From contig CAJOGI010000002.1 of assembly GCA_905234075.1 (NCBI GenBank), forward strand, positions 143,035-207,034: DNA of 64,000 nucleotides, given 5' to 3'. This DNA comes from an uncultured Synergistales bacterium (lineage in GTDB: Bacteria > Synergistota > Synergistia > Synergistales > Aminobacteriaceae). Below, one piece after another: positions 43,194-50,548 of the stretch. Under the pieces are notes generated by a model. The model worked only from the letters and a program-made list of their open reading frames with translations. It searched no databases and was not told the origin of the DNA. Numbering within the stretch: the stretch's first letter is position 1; each line of letters opens with the position of its first letter. A program made the position numbers and the translations under genes.

Positions 43194-44509
43194 CGGCAAT
43201 TTCAACGGCGTTGGGCGAAGGAGGCATCGCCATAATAAGAGTCTCCGGATCCCGCGCCGTTCAAATCTCCACAAAAATTCTCACGCGGAAAAATTTTGAA
43301 ATTCCCGGAAAATTATATTTAACGAGCTTAATTGACGGGAACAAAAATATTTTAGATAGAGTCCTCGCAGTTTATTTCAAAGCTCCTCACAGCTACACCG
43401 GCGAAGATATTTTAGAAATTCATACGCACGGAGGAATTTTTATAGCGCGTCTGTGCCTTGAACTTTTATTAAAGAGCGGAGCAGTTTTAGCCCAGCCAGG
43501 CGAATTTACCCGAAGAGCTTTTATAAACGGAAGAATAGATTTATCACAGGCCGAAGGGGTTTTAGGGATTATCAAGGCTCAAAGCGTTGAAGCCCTCAAA
43601 GCTTCAGCACGGACTCTGAACGGCGGACTTTCAAAAATAATTCAGGACGTTCACGAAAAAATATTAAACATTCAGGCTAATATCGAAATTAATTTAGATT
43701 TCCCGGAGGGCGAAATTTTTGACGGAAATTTTGATTTAAGCCGCGAAATTTTTTGCGTGATTGAAGAACTTGAAAAACTTTTGTCGCGCTGCGAGGCCGG
43801 AATGATTTTTAATAACGGCGTTAAAATCACAATCGCAGGCCGTCCCAACGTCGGGAAATCTTCACTGCTCAATGCAATTTTAGAAAAAGACCGCGCAATC
43901 GTTACGGAAATTCCCGGAACTACACGCGATATAATCAGCGAGACAGTATTAATTAATTCTCTGCCGGTGATTTTGTCCGACACGGCAGGAATCAGAGAGA
44001 CTGAAAATATTATCGAGGCTGAAGGCGTTAAACTTGCAATGAAGGCCGCGAATGAAGGCGACTTGTGCCTGTTCGTCATTGACGGCTCAAAAAAAATAAC
44101 GGACGAAGAAATTAATTTTATAAATTCTCTTGACGACAAAGCAATAATCGTGATTAATAAATCTGATTTAGAGCAGGCTGCAAATTTTGAAACGGCTCTA
44201 ACAAAAATTCATGTCTCTGCAAAAAATAAAATAGGTCTAGAAGAATTAAAGCAGGCGATTTATGACAAAGCAATCAAAACTCCTGCGGCGGGCGGAGAAT
44301 TAAACGCTTCAGCGGCACAGCTTCAGGATATACGCGAAAGTTTGAACGCAATGCGCGAGGCTCACGGGCTTGCGGAAAAAAATTTTGAGCCCGACATCAT
44401 AGCCGGCCTTCTGAATGACGCGAGAATAAAATTAATGCACGTGCTTGGAATTGAGATCGGCGATGAACTTTTAGATTACATGTTCAATAGATTTTGTGTA
44501 GGCAAGTGA
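43175..44509 (+). CDS. mnmE: tRNA modification GTPase MnmE
   Basis: With MnmG it places the carboxymethylaminomethyl group on wobble uridine 34 of some tRNAs. The protein (444 aa) has the N-terminal TALGEGGIAIIRVSG, the G domain with GRPNVGKSSL, TTRDI, DTAG and NKSD, and the C-terminal FCVGK whose Cys is typical (usually FCIGK). The start is GTG, within the previous gene. mnmG is not in this window. Dispersed element copy 3 follows 9 nt after the stop. Confidence 0.96.
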   Translation: MAESTVAAISTALGEGGIAIIRVSGSRAVQISTKILTRKNFEIPGKLYLTSLIDGNKNILDRVLAVYFKAPHSYTGEDILEIHTHGGIFIARLCLELLLKSGAVLAQPGEFTRRAFINGRIDLSQAEGVLGIIKAQSVEALKASARTLNGGLSKIIQDVHEKILNIQANIEINLDFPEGEIFDGNFDLSREIFCVIEELEKLLSRCEAGMIFNNGVKITIAGRPNVGKSSLLNAILEKDRAIVTEIPGTTRDIISETVLINSLPVILSDTAGIRETENIIEAEGVKLAMKAANEGDLCLFVIDGSKKITDEEINFINSLDDKAIIVINKSDLEQAANFETALTKIHVSAKNKIGLEELKQAIYDKAIKTPAAGGELNASAAQLQDIRESLNAMREAHGLAEKNFEPDIIAGLLNDARIKLMHVLGIEIGDELLDYMFNRFCVGK

Positions 44510-44517
44510 AAAATATT

Positions 44518-44680
44518 GTGCTAAAATAATTTTAATTCTTCCTGTAGAAAGATTTGCAGGAAGAATTTTTTTGGGGGCTACAATGGGGACTACAGAGGCT
44601 TCAAAAATTTTCAGCTCTCATAAATTTTTACAACGCTGAAGAAAAAAATAAAGATGCAAAAAAAAATTCGCGTTCAAAAT
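44518..44680 (+). repeat. Dispersed element, copy 3
   Basis: TG-C-TAAAAT (44522-44527), perfect 10-bp stem (arms 44535-44544 and 44557-44566), seven T, GGGGGCTACAAT and GGGGACTACA, an 18-codon ORF, A/T-rich tail. The tail reaches the stop of the capA-like gene from the other strand. It probably ends the mnmE transcript. Confidence 0.75.
44583..44639 (+). CDS. Micro-ORF of dispersed element copy 3 (18 aa)
   Basis: Possible peptide MGTTEASKIFSSHKFLQR, in the same position as the other three micro-ORFs. Its translation is unproven. Confidence 0.3.
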   Translation: MGTTEASKIFSSHKFLQR

Positions 44681-44683
44681 TTT

Positions 44684-45856
44684 TTACTTCGGAGATTTTC
44701 TTCGGCTCTTCGGAAAAATATCTGCCGACTCTTCTTTCCATAAAGTATAAAATCCAAAATCGTCAACTTCGTCTTGAGCTCCTAAGAAATCTAAAACATT
44801 TTTGCCGACAATGCGAAGATTTTTAATTTGATTTTTGCTCAGGCCCTCAAGGTCGAGCGACGCAATAATATTTTCATCGCTTCCTGCGTAAGTTACTTCC
44901 GTTCGTTTTTGTCCGGGCGCGATAACCCACAAGGGAGCGGCGGAAATTTTCGCGAGCCTCGTTTTTTCGTTGTCGTCTTTAACAAATTCAGCCGCTAAAA
45001 TACAGGTTCTTTCACGCGGCAGAGTTCTTTGAAACGATACGAAATTCCCCAGCGACCACGCGACGGCCTTGAAATCTCCGCTTATATTTCTAATTTCAAC
45101 GGGCTGCAATACGTGAGGGTGAGTGCCTATTAATAAATCTGCTCCGTTGTTAAAAGCTATGTCGGCGGCTTTTTTCTGATGGACGTTCGGCGCGAAGTGA
45201 TACTCATTGCCCCAGTGAAAGCACGCTATGATTATGTCGGGGCTTAAATTTTTTGCGCGCTCAAGGCTCATCGTTAAATCTTTTTCAGAAATTATATTTA
45301 AGTGAACGTCGTTAGACTTCGGCCAGAGATTGCTCCCGTAAGAATGATTTACGAACGCGGCTTTTATTCCGTCATTCTCTAAAATTACAGCGTCGTTTGA
45401 CGGCACATCATCGAGGCCAAGACCGATCCATGTTAAGTCCGCAGAGTCTAGAGCTACGGTTGTGCGTCTCGCGCCTGCCGCGCCCCTGTCAAAAATATGA
45501 TTGTTCGCGAGCGTCAGCAGATCCATGCCTAAATCTTTCAAAACGTCAGTCAATGAGTCGGGCGTGTTGAACATCGGGAAGCCGGCATATTTTAATTTTT
45601 TGCCCGTGCCTGAAAAAGTTGTCTCTAAATTCCCGACCAAGAAAGCATTTTCGATTAGCGGCTTAACTCTTCGGAACTGCGGCGAAAAATCATACGTGCC
45701 GATTAATTCTTTGTCCTTGCCTTTGTAACGCGCTGCGTCGAGCTGCTGCTGATGCGTCATGATGTCGCCGATGAAAAGAAAACGCGCACGTGTCTCCGAA
45801 AATGCCGCTGACGCGAATAAAAATATAAATGCACAAGCTAAAAATTTTTTTACCAT
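44684..45856 (-). CDS. CapA family protein (PGA_cap metallophosphatase fold)
   Basis: A secreted protein (390 aa) with a signal peptide (FLACAFIFLFASAAFS) and the CapA fold: FIGDIMTHQQQ, VGNLETTFSG, LANNHIFDRG, HWGNEYHF and GTHPHVLQPVE. Members are linked to poly-gamma-glutamate capsules or to envelope sugar decoration, but no pgs or cap genes are near. A GGGGAG site precedes the ATG. Lies downstream of a GT10 gene on the same strand. Confidence 0.88.
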   Translation of the reverse strand: MVKKFLACAFIFLFASAAFSETRARFLFIGDIMTHQQQLDAARYKGKDKELIGTYDFSPQFRRVKPLIENAFLVGNLETTFSGTGKKLKYAGFPMFNTPDSLTDVLKDLGMDLLTLANNHIFDRGAAGARRTTVALDSADLTWIGLGLDDVPSNDAVILENDGIKAAFVNHSYGSNLWPKSNDVHLNIISEKDLTMSLERAKNLSPDIIIACFHWGNEYHFAPNVHQKKAADIAFNNGADLLIGTHPHVLQPVEIRNISGDFKAVAWSLGNFVSFQRTLPRERTCILAAEFVKDDNEKTRLAKISAAPLWVIAPGQKRTEVTYAGSDENIIASLDLEGLSKNQIKNLRIVGKNVLDFLGAQDEVDDFGFYTLWKEESADIFPKSRRKSPK

Positions 45857-45873
45857 GAAATTTTTTCTCCCCG

Positions 45874-46839
45874 CTAAGATTTAATAAAATACTTCTCGTA
45901 AATATAATCGCTAAAGTTTGCGTATTCCTTGACGCGCTCAAAGTTATCAAGAATTGCCGGGAGCCTACGCTCGTATTCTTCGGAGGTGCATTGAGCTAAA
46001 ATTTTTTCGATGTTTTCAATGTCGTCTAATGAAATTTGAATGATGCCGTCAGGATTGAAGAATTTATCAATTTTTTTTGCTCCCAGATAAATCGGGACCG
46101 TTTGAGCCGCAAAGCAGTTCGTAATTTTTTCAGTGAAGAAGAAAGAGCTTATGTCATTCTCAATGGCAATTTGAAATCTGTAATCTTTCAAAGTAACGCC
46201 GCAATTTACATAAGGGCCGCCGTCAAAAGTTCCGAACGTGTCCGCGAGTTTTTCTTTTTTGCACCTGAACGCTAAATTTTTTCGGAGCCTGTGAAGTTTT
46301 GCCGAATTTCTATCCGACGCAAGCATCGATATATTTTTATTTTTCCGCATGTAATTATTTTTGTCGGGCTCGCTGTACCAATAATCGGCGCAGAACGGAA
46401 CAAATTTTGCATTGCTGAACGTATCTAAAATTTCTTCATCGTAAGTGAAGAGGGCTTCAAATTCGTTCTCAATATATTTTTTATTGCGTATAAATTTTTT
46501 ATAGCTCTCAGGAGTTATCGCACGGGACTCAATAAGCATGGCGAACTTTTTGTCAGGTTTTCCGACAGTGTTAAATGCCTCGAAGTGGCTGTAAAAATGC
46601 GTCGTAAGCCCGAAATTATATCTGTCCCAAAAAATATATCTAGGATCAGCAGGGCCGTAAACCGATTCTGCACATTCACGGTCGGCCCAAAAAAATACGC
46701 TCATCTTTTCGCCGTATTTATTAAAAATTTCAGGGTGGCATGAGTTCAGCGGCCTGTGCCTTATATAATACGGCGTGTAATATAAATGCCGGCGCAGAAA
46801 TTGCTCGAGTTTGCCAAGCATTCGGGTTTTGAACTTCAA
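45874..46839 (-). CDS. Glycosyltransferase family 10 (alpha-fucosyltransferase-like)
   Basis: A cytoplasmic-face sugar transferase (321 aa). The C-terminal donor site matches GT10: RFQIAIENDISSFFFTEKITNCFAAQTVPIYLGA, shown here only in part (IENDISSFFFTEK, TVPIYLGAKKID). GT10 enzymes move fucose from GDP-fucose to an N-acetylglucosamine-containing acceptor. The acceptor here, probably in an O-antigen or other surface glycan, is unknown. Just 17 nt separates it from the capA-like gene. Confidence 0.85.
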   Translation of the reverse strand: MKFKTRMLGKLEQFLRRHLYYTPYYIRHRPLNSCHPEIFNKYGEKMSVFFWADRECAESVYGPADPRYIFWDRYNFGLTTHFYSHFEAFNTVGKPDKKFAMLIESRAITPESYKKFIRNKKYIENEFEALFTYDEEILDTFSNAKFVPFCADYWYSEPDKNNYMRKNKNISMLASDRNSAKLHRLRKNLAFRCKKEKLADTFGTFDGGPYVNCGVTLKDYRFQIAIENDISSFFFTEKITNCFAAQTVPIYLGAKKIDKFFNPDGIIQISLDDIENIEKILAQCTSEEYERRLPAILDNFERVKEYANFSDYIYEKYFIKS

Positions 46840-46870
46840 TTAAAAACCTCACCCCTCCGAGCTGAAAAAA

Positions 46871-47587
46871 TTATTTAGAATTTATGACAAACTCGTTGCG
46901 CTCTTTCAGGGCTCTCTCTGCGGCTGTGAAGGCCCGTGAAATTTCAGTGATGTCCTTCGTCTGCGCGGCGGTCTCTAAATTATTCACCGCTTCCTCTAAT
47001 TTTTTCTCAAGTTTTGATGAAGCCGGAGCAGGGTCTGAATACCTCAGGGCATCCGAAAAATTTACAAGCTGCGAAAGTGAATCTTTAGGAAGCCCGGCCG
47101 CTTTCATGTCCTCAAAAATATAATTGACTTTGTTAGCCATTGATGAAAGATTTAAGCGTCCCTCCTCGCGTTCTTTTCTGTCCGCGCCTGATAATCTTAG
47201 CGAGGCCATGTTCATCATTATCATGGGTACAAGAAAGACGACAAGGCCGCCGACATGAATCAACATATATTTTGTAACGGAAAAGTTAGCGAAGGCATTG
47301 CCTATGGACATGACGATGACGAAGAGAAAATAAACTCCGCCTAAAATTACTTTAGAAAAGCCGGCCGGAATTTCTTTGCCTCCGTTCGACCGCATGGCAA
47401 TCCCGGAGGCCATTAAAGTTTCAAGCACGAGAGCAAAAACTAAAAAGCCTGCCGAAATCCAAAAAGTCGTTCCGCGCTGCTCAGGCGTTGTCAAAAAATA
47501 AACGAATACAGCCGTAGCAGCCGCAATTAAAAGCATGATTAAGAATAAATTAAAAACTTGACGAATTTTATTGAAAAATTTTCCCAT
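46871..47587 (-). CDS. Integral membrane protein with cytoplasmic helical tail
   Basis: The protein (238 aa) has four hydrophobic helices (about 12-32, 42-62, 80-98 and 108-128) followed by a charged helical region of about 100 residues (SSKLEKKLEEAVNNLETAA). No catalytic motif is visible and I do not recognise the family. The start has a GGTGATAA stretch upstream. Confidence 0.65.
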   Translation of the reverse strand: MGKFFNKIRQVFNLFLIMLLIAAATAVFVYFLTTPEQRGTTFWISAGFLVFALVLETLMASGIAMRSNGGKEIPAGFSKVILGGVYFLFVIVMSIGNAFANFSVTKYMLIHVGGLVVFLVPMIMMNMASLRLSGADRKEREEGRLNLSSMANKVNYIFEDMKAAGLPKDSLSQLVNFSDALRYSDPAPASSKLEKKLEEAVNNLETAAQTKDITEISRAFTAAERALKERNEFVINSK

Positions 47588-47655
47588 GAATTATCACCTC
47601 AGAAAAATTATAAAGACTTTGCAATTATATTAACACTTTAGGCTGTAAATTTTTA

Positions 47656-47890
47656 GTGTGGTAAAATAGGGACAACATTGAGGGGAGTTGTTCCCTACTT
47701 TATGAAGATGATATTACTTCCGGCCTAGCCGAATAGTCTGTCCCAGAGCTGTAAAGCTGACAGGACAAAGTTAATCAACCAATAATCCTGTCCCAAAGCT
47801 GAAATGCTAAGAGGGCAAAGTCAACAAGCCAGTGAAGAACAGCGGCAATCAACTTAATAAAACGTAGGAGGTTGTGCCGCTGTTTGCGTC
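47656..47890 (+). ncRNA. Candidate structured RNA leader with tandem hairpins
   Basis: An extended -10 (TG-G-TAAAAT, 47662-47667) is followed by a hairpin (GGGACAAC/GTTGTTCCC, about 47668-47697), then two similar units of about 45 nt. Each unit has GTCC ... GGAC or GGGC enclosing AGCT/AGCT or AGC/GCT stems closed by GTAA or GAAA tetraloops, then CAAAGT, a purine-rich stretch and CCA. A final 10-bp stem (47838-47847 with 47875-47884) holds an AGGAGG in its loop and a GTG start in its arm. It looks like a riboswitch or attenuator but fits no class I recognise. Confidence 0.5.
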
Positions 47891-48065
47891 TGGAGATTTT
47901 GTGCTTTTTGCTCAAGTTAATTCACCAGATTTCTACACGGCGGTCTCCCTCGTTTACATGAGCCGTGTGTCCCATGACGAGCCCCTCGTGAAAATCATTA
48001 CATCAAAGGAAATTTTCTATAAGAATCGAATCAGAAAGCAGGAAGAAAAAACTCCTGCCTCCTAA
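47874..48065 (+). CDS. Small ORF (63 aa) behind the structured leader
   Basis: A hypothetical protein beginning MPLFASGDFVLFAQ, with no known family. AGGAGG is only 2 nt before GTG 47874, so that start is doubtful; CTG at 47880 would be better spaced. Codon use is unlike its neighbours, and the DNA also has stems that could form a pseudoknot (CACGGC/GCCGTG with CTCGT/ACGAG at about 47936-47981), so part of it may be RNA and not coding. The last residues (TPAS) and stop fall in a heptad array. Confidence 0.3.
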   Translation: MPLFASGDFVLFAQVNSPDFYTAVSLVYMSRVSHDEPLVKIITSKEIFYKNRIRKQEEKTPAS

Positions 48066-48081
48066 TTCCTAACTCCTACCT
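48049..48081. repeat. Heptad array before metH
   Basis: CTCCTGC, CTCCTAA, TTCCTAA, CTCCTAC, CTAACTT. GCAGGA just upstream (48037-48042) can pair with TCCTGC. Confidence 0.7.
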
Positions 48082-48084
48082 AAC

Positions 48085-48096
48085 TTTGTTATAATG
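48085..48096 (+). promoter_or_regulatory. Extended -10 promoter of metH
   Basis: TG-T-TATAAT with TATAAT at 48090-48095, 33 nt before the metH ATG; so metH need not depend on the upstream leader. Confidence 0.55.
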
Positions 48097-48128
48097 CCCT
48101 CTAAAAAACGCAGGAGGTATTATTTTTT

Positions 48129-50528
48129 ATGCTGGACTCCGAAAAAATTTTATTCTTTGACGGCGGAATGGGCACAATGTTGCAGGCTCGTGGTCTGAAG
48201 CTCCGCGAACTTCCCGAAATATTAAATTTAACTAATCCCGATTTAATTTTGTCTATACATAGCGAATATAAAAACGCCGGTGCAGATTTCATAACTTCCA
48301 ACACTTTCGGCGCAAATAAATTTAAGCTCGCTAAATCCGGCCACAGCGTTTATGAAGTCGTAAGCGCAGGAGCAAAGCTTGCGCGTCAGGCAGCCGGAAA
48401 GAGTTATGCCGCTCTCGACATCGGCTCTACCGGGCGCGTAATGGCACCTTCGGGCGATGCTTCTTTTGAAGAAATTTATGAGGCCGTCGCGGAAATCGTC
48501 AACGCCGGAAAAAATTTTTGTGATGCAATTCTATTAGAAACTTTCACGGATTTATATGAGCTAAAAGCGGCCGTGCTTGCAGCAAAAGAAAATTCCAGCC
48601 TTCCTGTTTTTGCCACGATGAGTTTTGAACAGTCGGGCCGGACTTTTTTCGGGACTTCCATTGAAGCGATGACCGCGACTCTTGAGGGGCTTGGTCTCGA
48701 CGCGCTGGGCGTTAATTGTTCGCTTGGCCCTCGTCAGTTATTGCCGATCGTTGAAAAAATCTGCGCTCTTTCTCACATTCCCGTAATGGTTCAGCCTAAC
48801 GCAGGGCTCCCCGTAATGCGCGACGGAGTTTCAAAATATGACGTAACTCCTGACGAATTTGCGGAGATTTCAATAAAATTTGCCGACATGGGCGTAAAAA
48901 TTCTTGGCGGCTGCTGCGGAACAACACCCGAATATATATATAAAATGAAGAACGCAGTGTTAAATCATTCAGTCAATGCCGTTAAAAGAAATGTAATTGA
49001 CGAGACTGTAATTTGTTCAGCGTCAAAAGTTACGAAATTCGGCAAAAAATTTATAGTTATCGGCGAGAGATTAAATCCTACGGGCAAAAAATTATTGCAG
49101 AAAGCTTTGCGCGAGGGCAATACGGATTATTTATTGAAAGAAGCAGTCAAGCAGCAGGAGCAGGGCGCGGACGTCCTCGACTTAAATACGGGACTGCCTG
49201 ACATTGACGAGCCTGAAGTTTTGAAAAAATCTTTGATTGAGATTCAAGGCATCGTTGATCTGCCCATTCAGATAGACAGCTCCGACTATAAAGCACTCGA
49301 AGCCGCTGCAAGAATTTATAACGGCAAGCCTTTATTAAACTCCGTGAACGGAAAAGCAGAGAGCCTCGAAAAAATTTTGCCCGTCGCAAAAAAATACGGC
49401 GCGTGTGTTCTCGGTCTTACTCTTGACGATAGAGGCATACCCGAAACGGCTGAAGAAAGATTTTCAATCGCTCAAAAAATTGTGAGTGAAGCTGAAAAAA
49501 TCGGAATACCTCGAAGAAATATTTTAATTGACTGTCTGACTCTCACGGCAAGTGCGCAACAAAAATTAGTTCCCGAAACTTTGAAGGCTATAAAACTTGT
49601 GAAAGAAAATTTAGGCGTGTGCACGGTGCTTGGCCTCAGCAATGTATCGTTCGGACTTCCGCGCAGACCCTTAATCAACCGCACAATGTTAATCGCGGCT
49701 ATTATGAACGGACTCGACGCGGCTATTATTAATCCGGGCGACGTTGACTTGAAAGAAACTCTCTACGCTTGGAATTTATTATCGGGCGATGAAAACGACA
49801 TCAGCGAATATATTTCTTACTGCGAAAAAAATCCTACTGTCTCTAATTCTCTGCCGCAATCGGGCATTTCAAAAAGTGCAGAAAATGAAAATAAAACTGA
49901 AGGGTTAATTGCCACTATTAAAAGAGGTCTGGCGGACGAAGCCGCGAACATTACGCACTCGCTGCTGAATGAAAAAAAACCGCTTGAGATTATTGAAAAT
50001 TACATTGTCCCAGCTCTTGATGAAGTCGGCAAAGATTACGAAACGGGAAAATTATTTTTGCCTCAGCTTATAAAATCCGCCGAAGCTGCAAAATCGGCCT
50101 TTGAAGTTTTATCGCTCTTAATGGAAAATTCCGGCGACACGTCAGAAAAAGCCAAAGAGCCCGTAATTCTTGCGACGGTTTACGGCGACGTTCACGACAT
50201 CGGAAAAAATATAGTCAAAACGATTTTTGAGAATTATAATTTTAATGTAATCGACTTGGGCAAAGACGTTCCGCCGGAAAAAATCATAGAGGCTGTAGAA
50301 AAAGGCCGGGTGCACGTAGTCGGTTTAAGTGCTTTAATGACGACGACGGTCGCGAGCATGAAGGACACAATTACGAAATTAAAAGTCGCATGTCCTGATG
50401 TAAAAGTCATTGCAGGCGGAGCGGTATTAACTCAAGAGCTTGCGAAATATGCCGGAGCAGATTTTTACGCACGCGATGCTATGGAAGGCGTAAGAATTTT
50501 AGAGCAGCTAGAATTAAAAATAAAATAA
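48129..50528 (+). CDS. metH: Cobalamin-dependent methionine synthase (short form)
   Basis: Moves a methyl group from methyltetrahydrofolate to homocysteine through B12. The protein (799 aa) has the homocysteine domain with the zinc site ending GGCCGTTPEYI (about 260-275), the pterin domain (VIGERLNPTGKK, LDLNTGLPD), and the B12 module with the ligand His in GDVHDIGKN (about 687) and GLSALMTTT. It lacks the C-terminal reactivation domain of E. coli MetH, as in many anaerobes, so another protein must reactivate oxidised cobalamin. AGGAGG lies 11 nt before the ATG. Confidence 0.95.
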   Translation: MLDSEKILFFDGGMGTMLQARGLKLRELPEILNLTNPDLILSIHSEYKNAGADFITSNTFGANKFKLAKSGHSVYEVVSAGAKLARQAAGKSYAALDIGSTGRVMAPSGDASFEEIYEAVAEIVNAGKNFCDAILLETFTDLYELKAAVLAAKENSSLPVFATMSFEQSGRTFFGTSIEAMTATLEGLGLDALGVNCSLGPRQLLPIVEKICALSHIPVMVQPNAGLPVMRDGVSKYDVTPDEFAEISIKFADMGVKILGGCCGTTPEYIYKMKNAVLNHSVNAVKRNVIDETVICSASKVTKFGKKFIVIGERLNPTGKKLLQKALREGNTDYLLKEAVKQQEQGADVLDLNTGLPDIDEPEVLKKSLIEIQGIVDLPIQIDSSDYKALEAAARIYNGKPLLNSVNGKAESLEKILPVAKKYGACVLGLTLDDRGIPETAEERFSIAQKIVSEAEKIGIPRRNILIDCLTLTASAQQKLVPETLKAIKLVKENLGVCTVLGLSNVSFGLPRRPLINRTMLIAAIMNGLDAAIINPGDVDLKETLYAWNLLSGDENDISEYISYCEKNPTVSNSLPQSGISKSAENENKTEGLIATIKRGLADEAANITHSLLNEKKPLEIIENYIVPALDEVGKDYETGKLFLPQLIKSAEAAKSAFEVLSLLMENSGDTSEKAKEPVILATVYGDVHDIGKNIVKTIFENYNFNVIDLGKDVPPEKIIEAVEKGRVHVVGLSALMTTTVASMKDTITKLKVACPDVKVIAGGAVLTQELAKYAGADFYARDAMEGVRILEQLELKIK

Positions 50529-50530
50529 AA

Positions 50531-50548
50531 TGTGTTATCATTCAAAAC
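50531..50548 (+). promoter_or_regulatory. Promoter of the hybrid kinase gene, probably leaderless
   Basis: TG-T-TATCAT (50536-50541), 7 nt before the ATG, with no ribosome site between. Confidence 0.45.

Noticed and set aside
47656-47890. Leader region considered as a cobalamin, SAM, glycine, c-di-GMP, RNase P, 6S or tmRNA gene
   Set aside because: The conserved cores of these RNAs are missing. Only the tandem hairpins and tetraloops are supported, so it is left unassigned.
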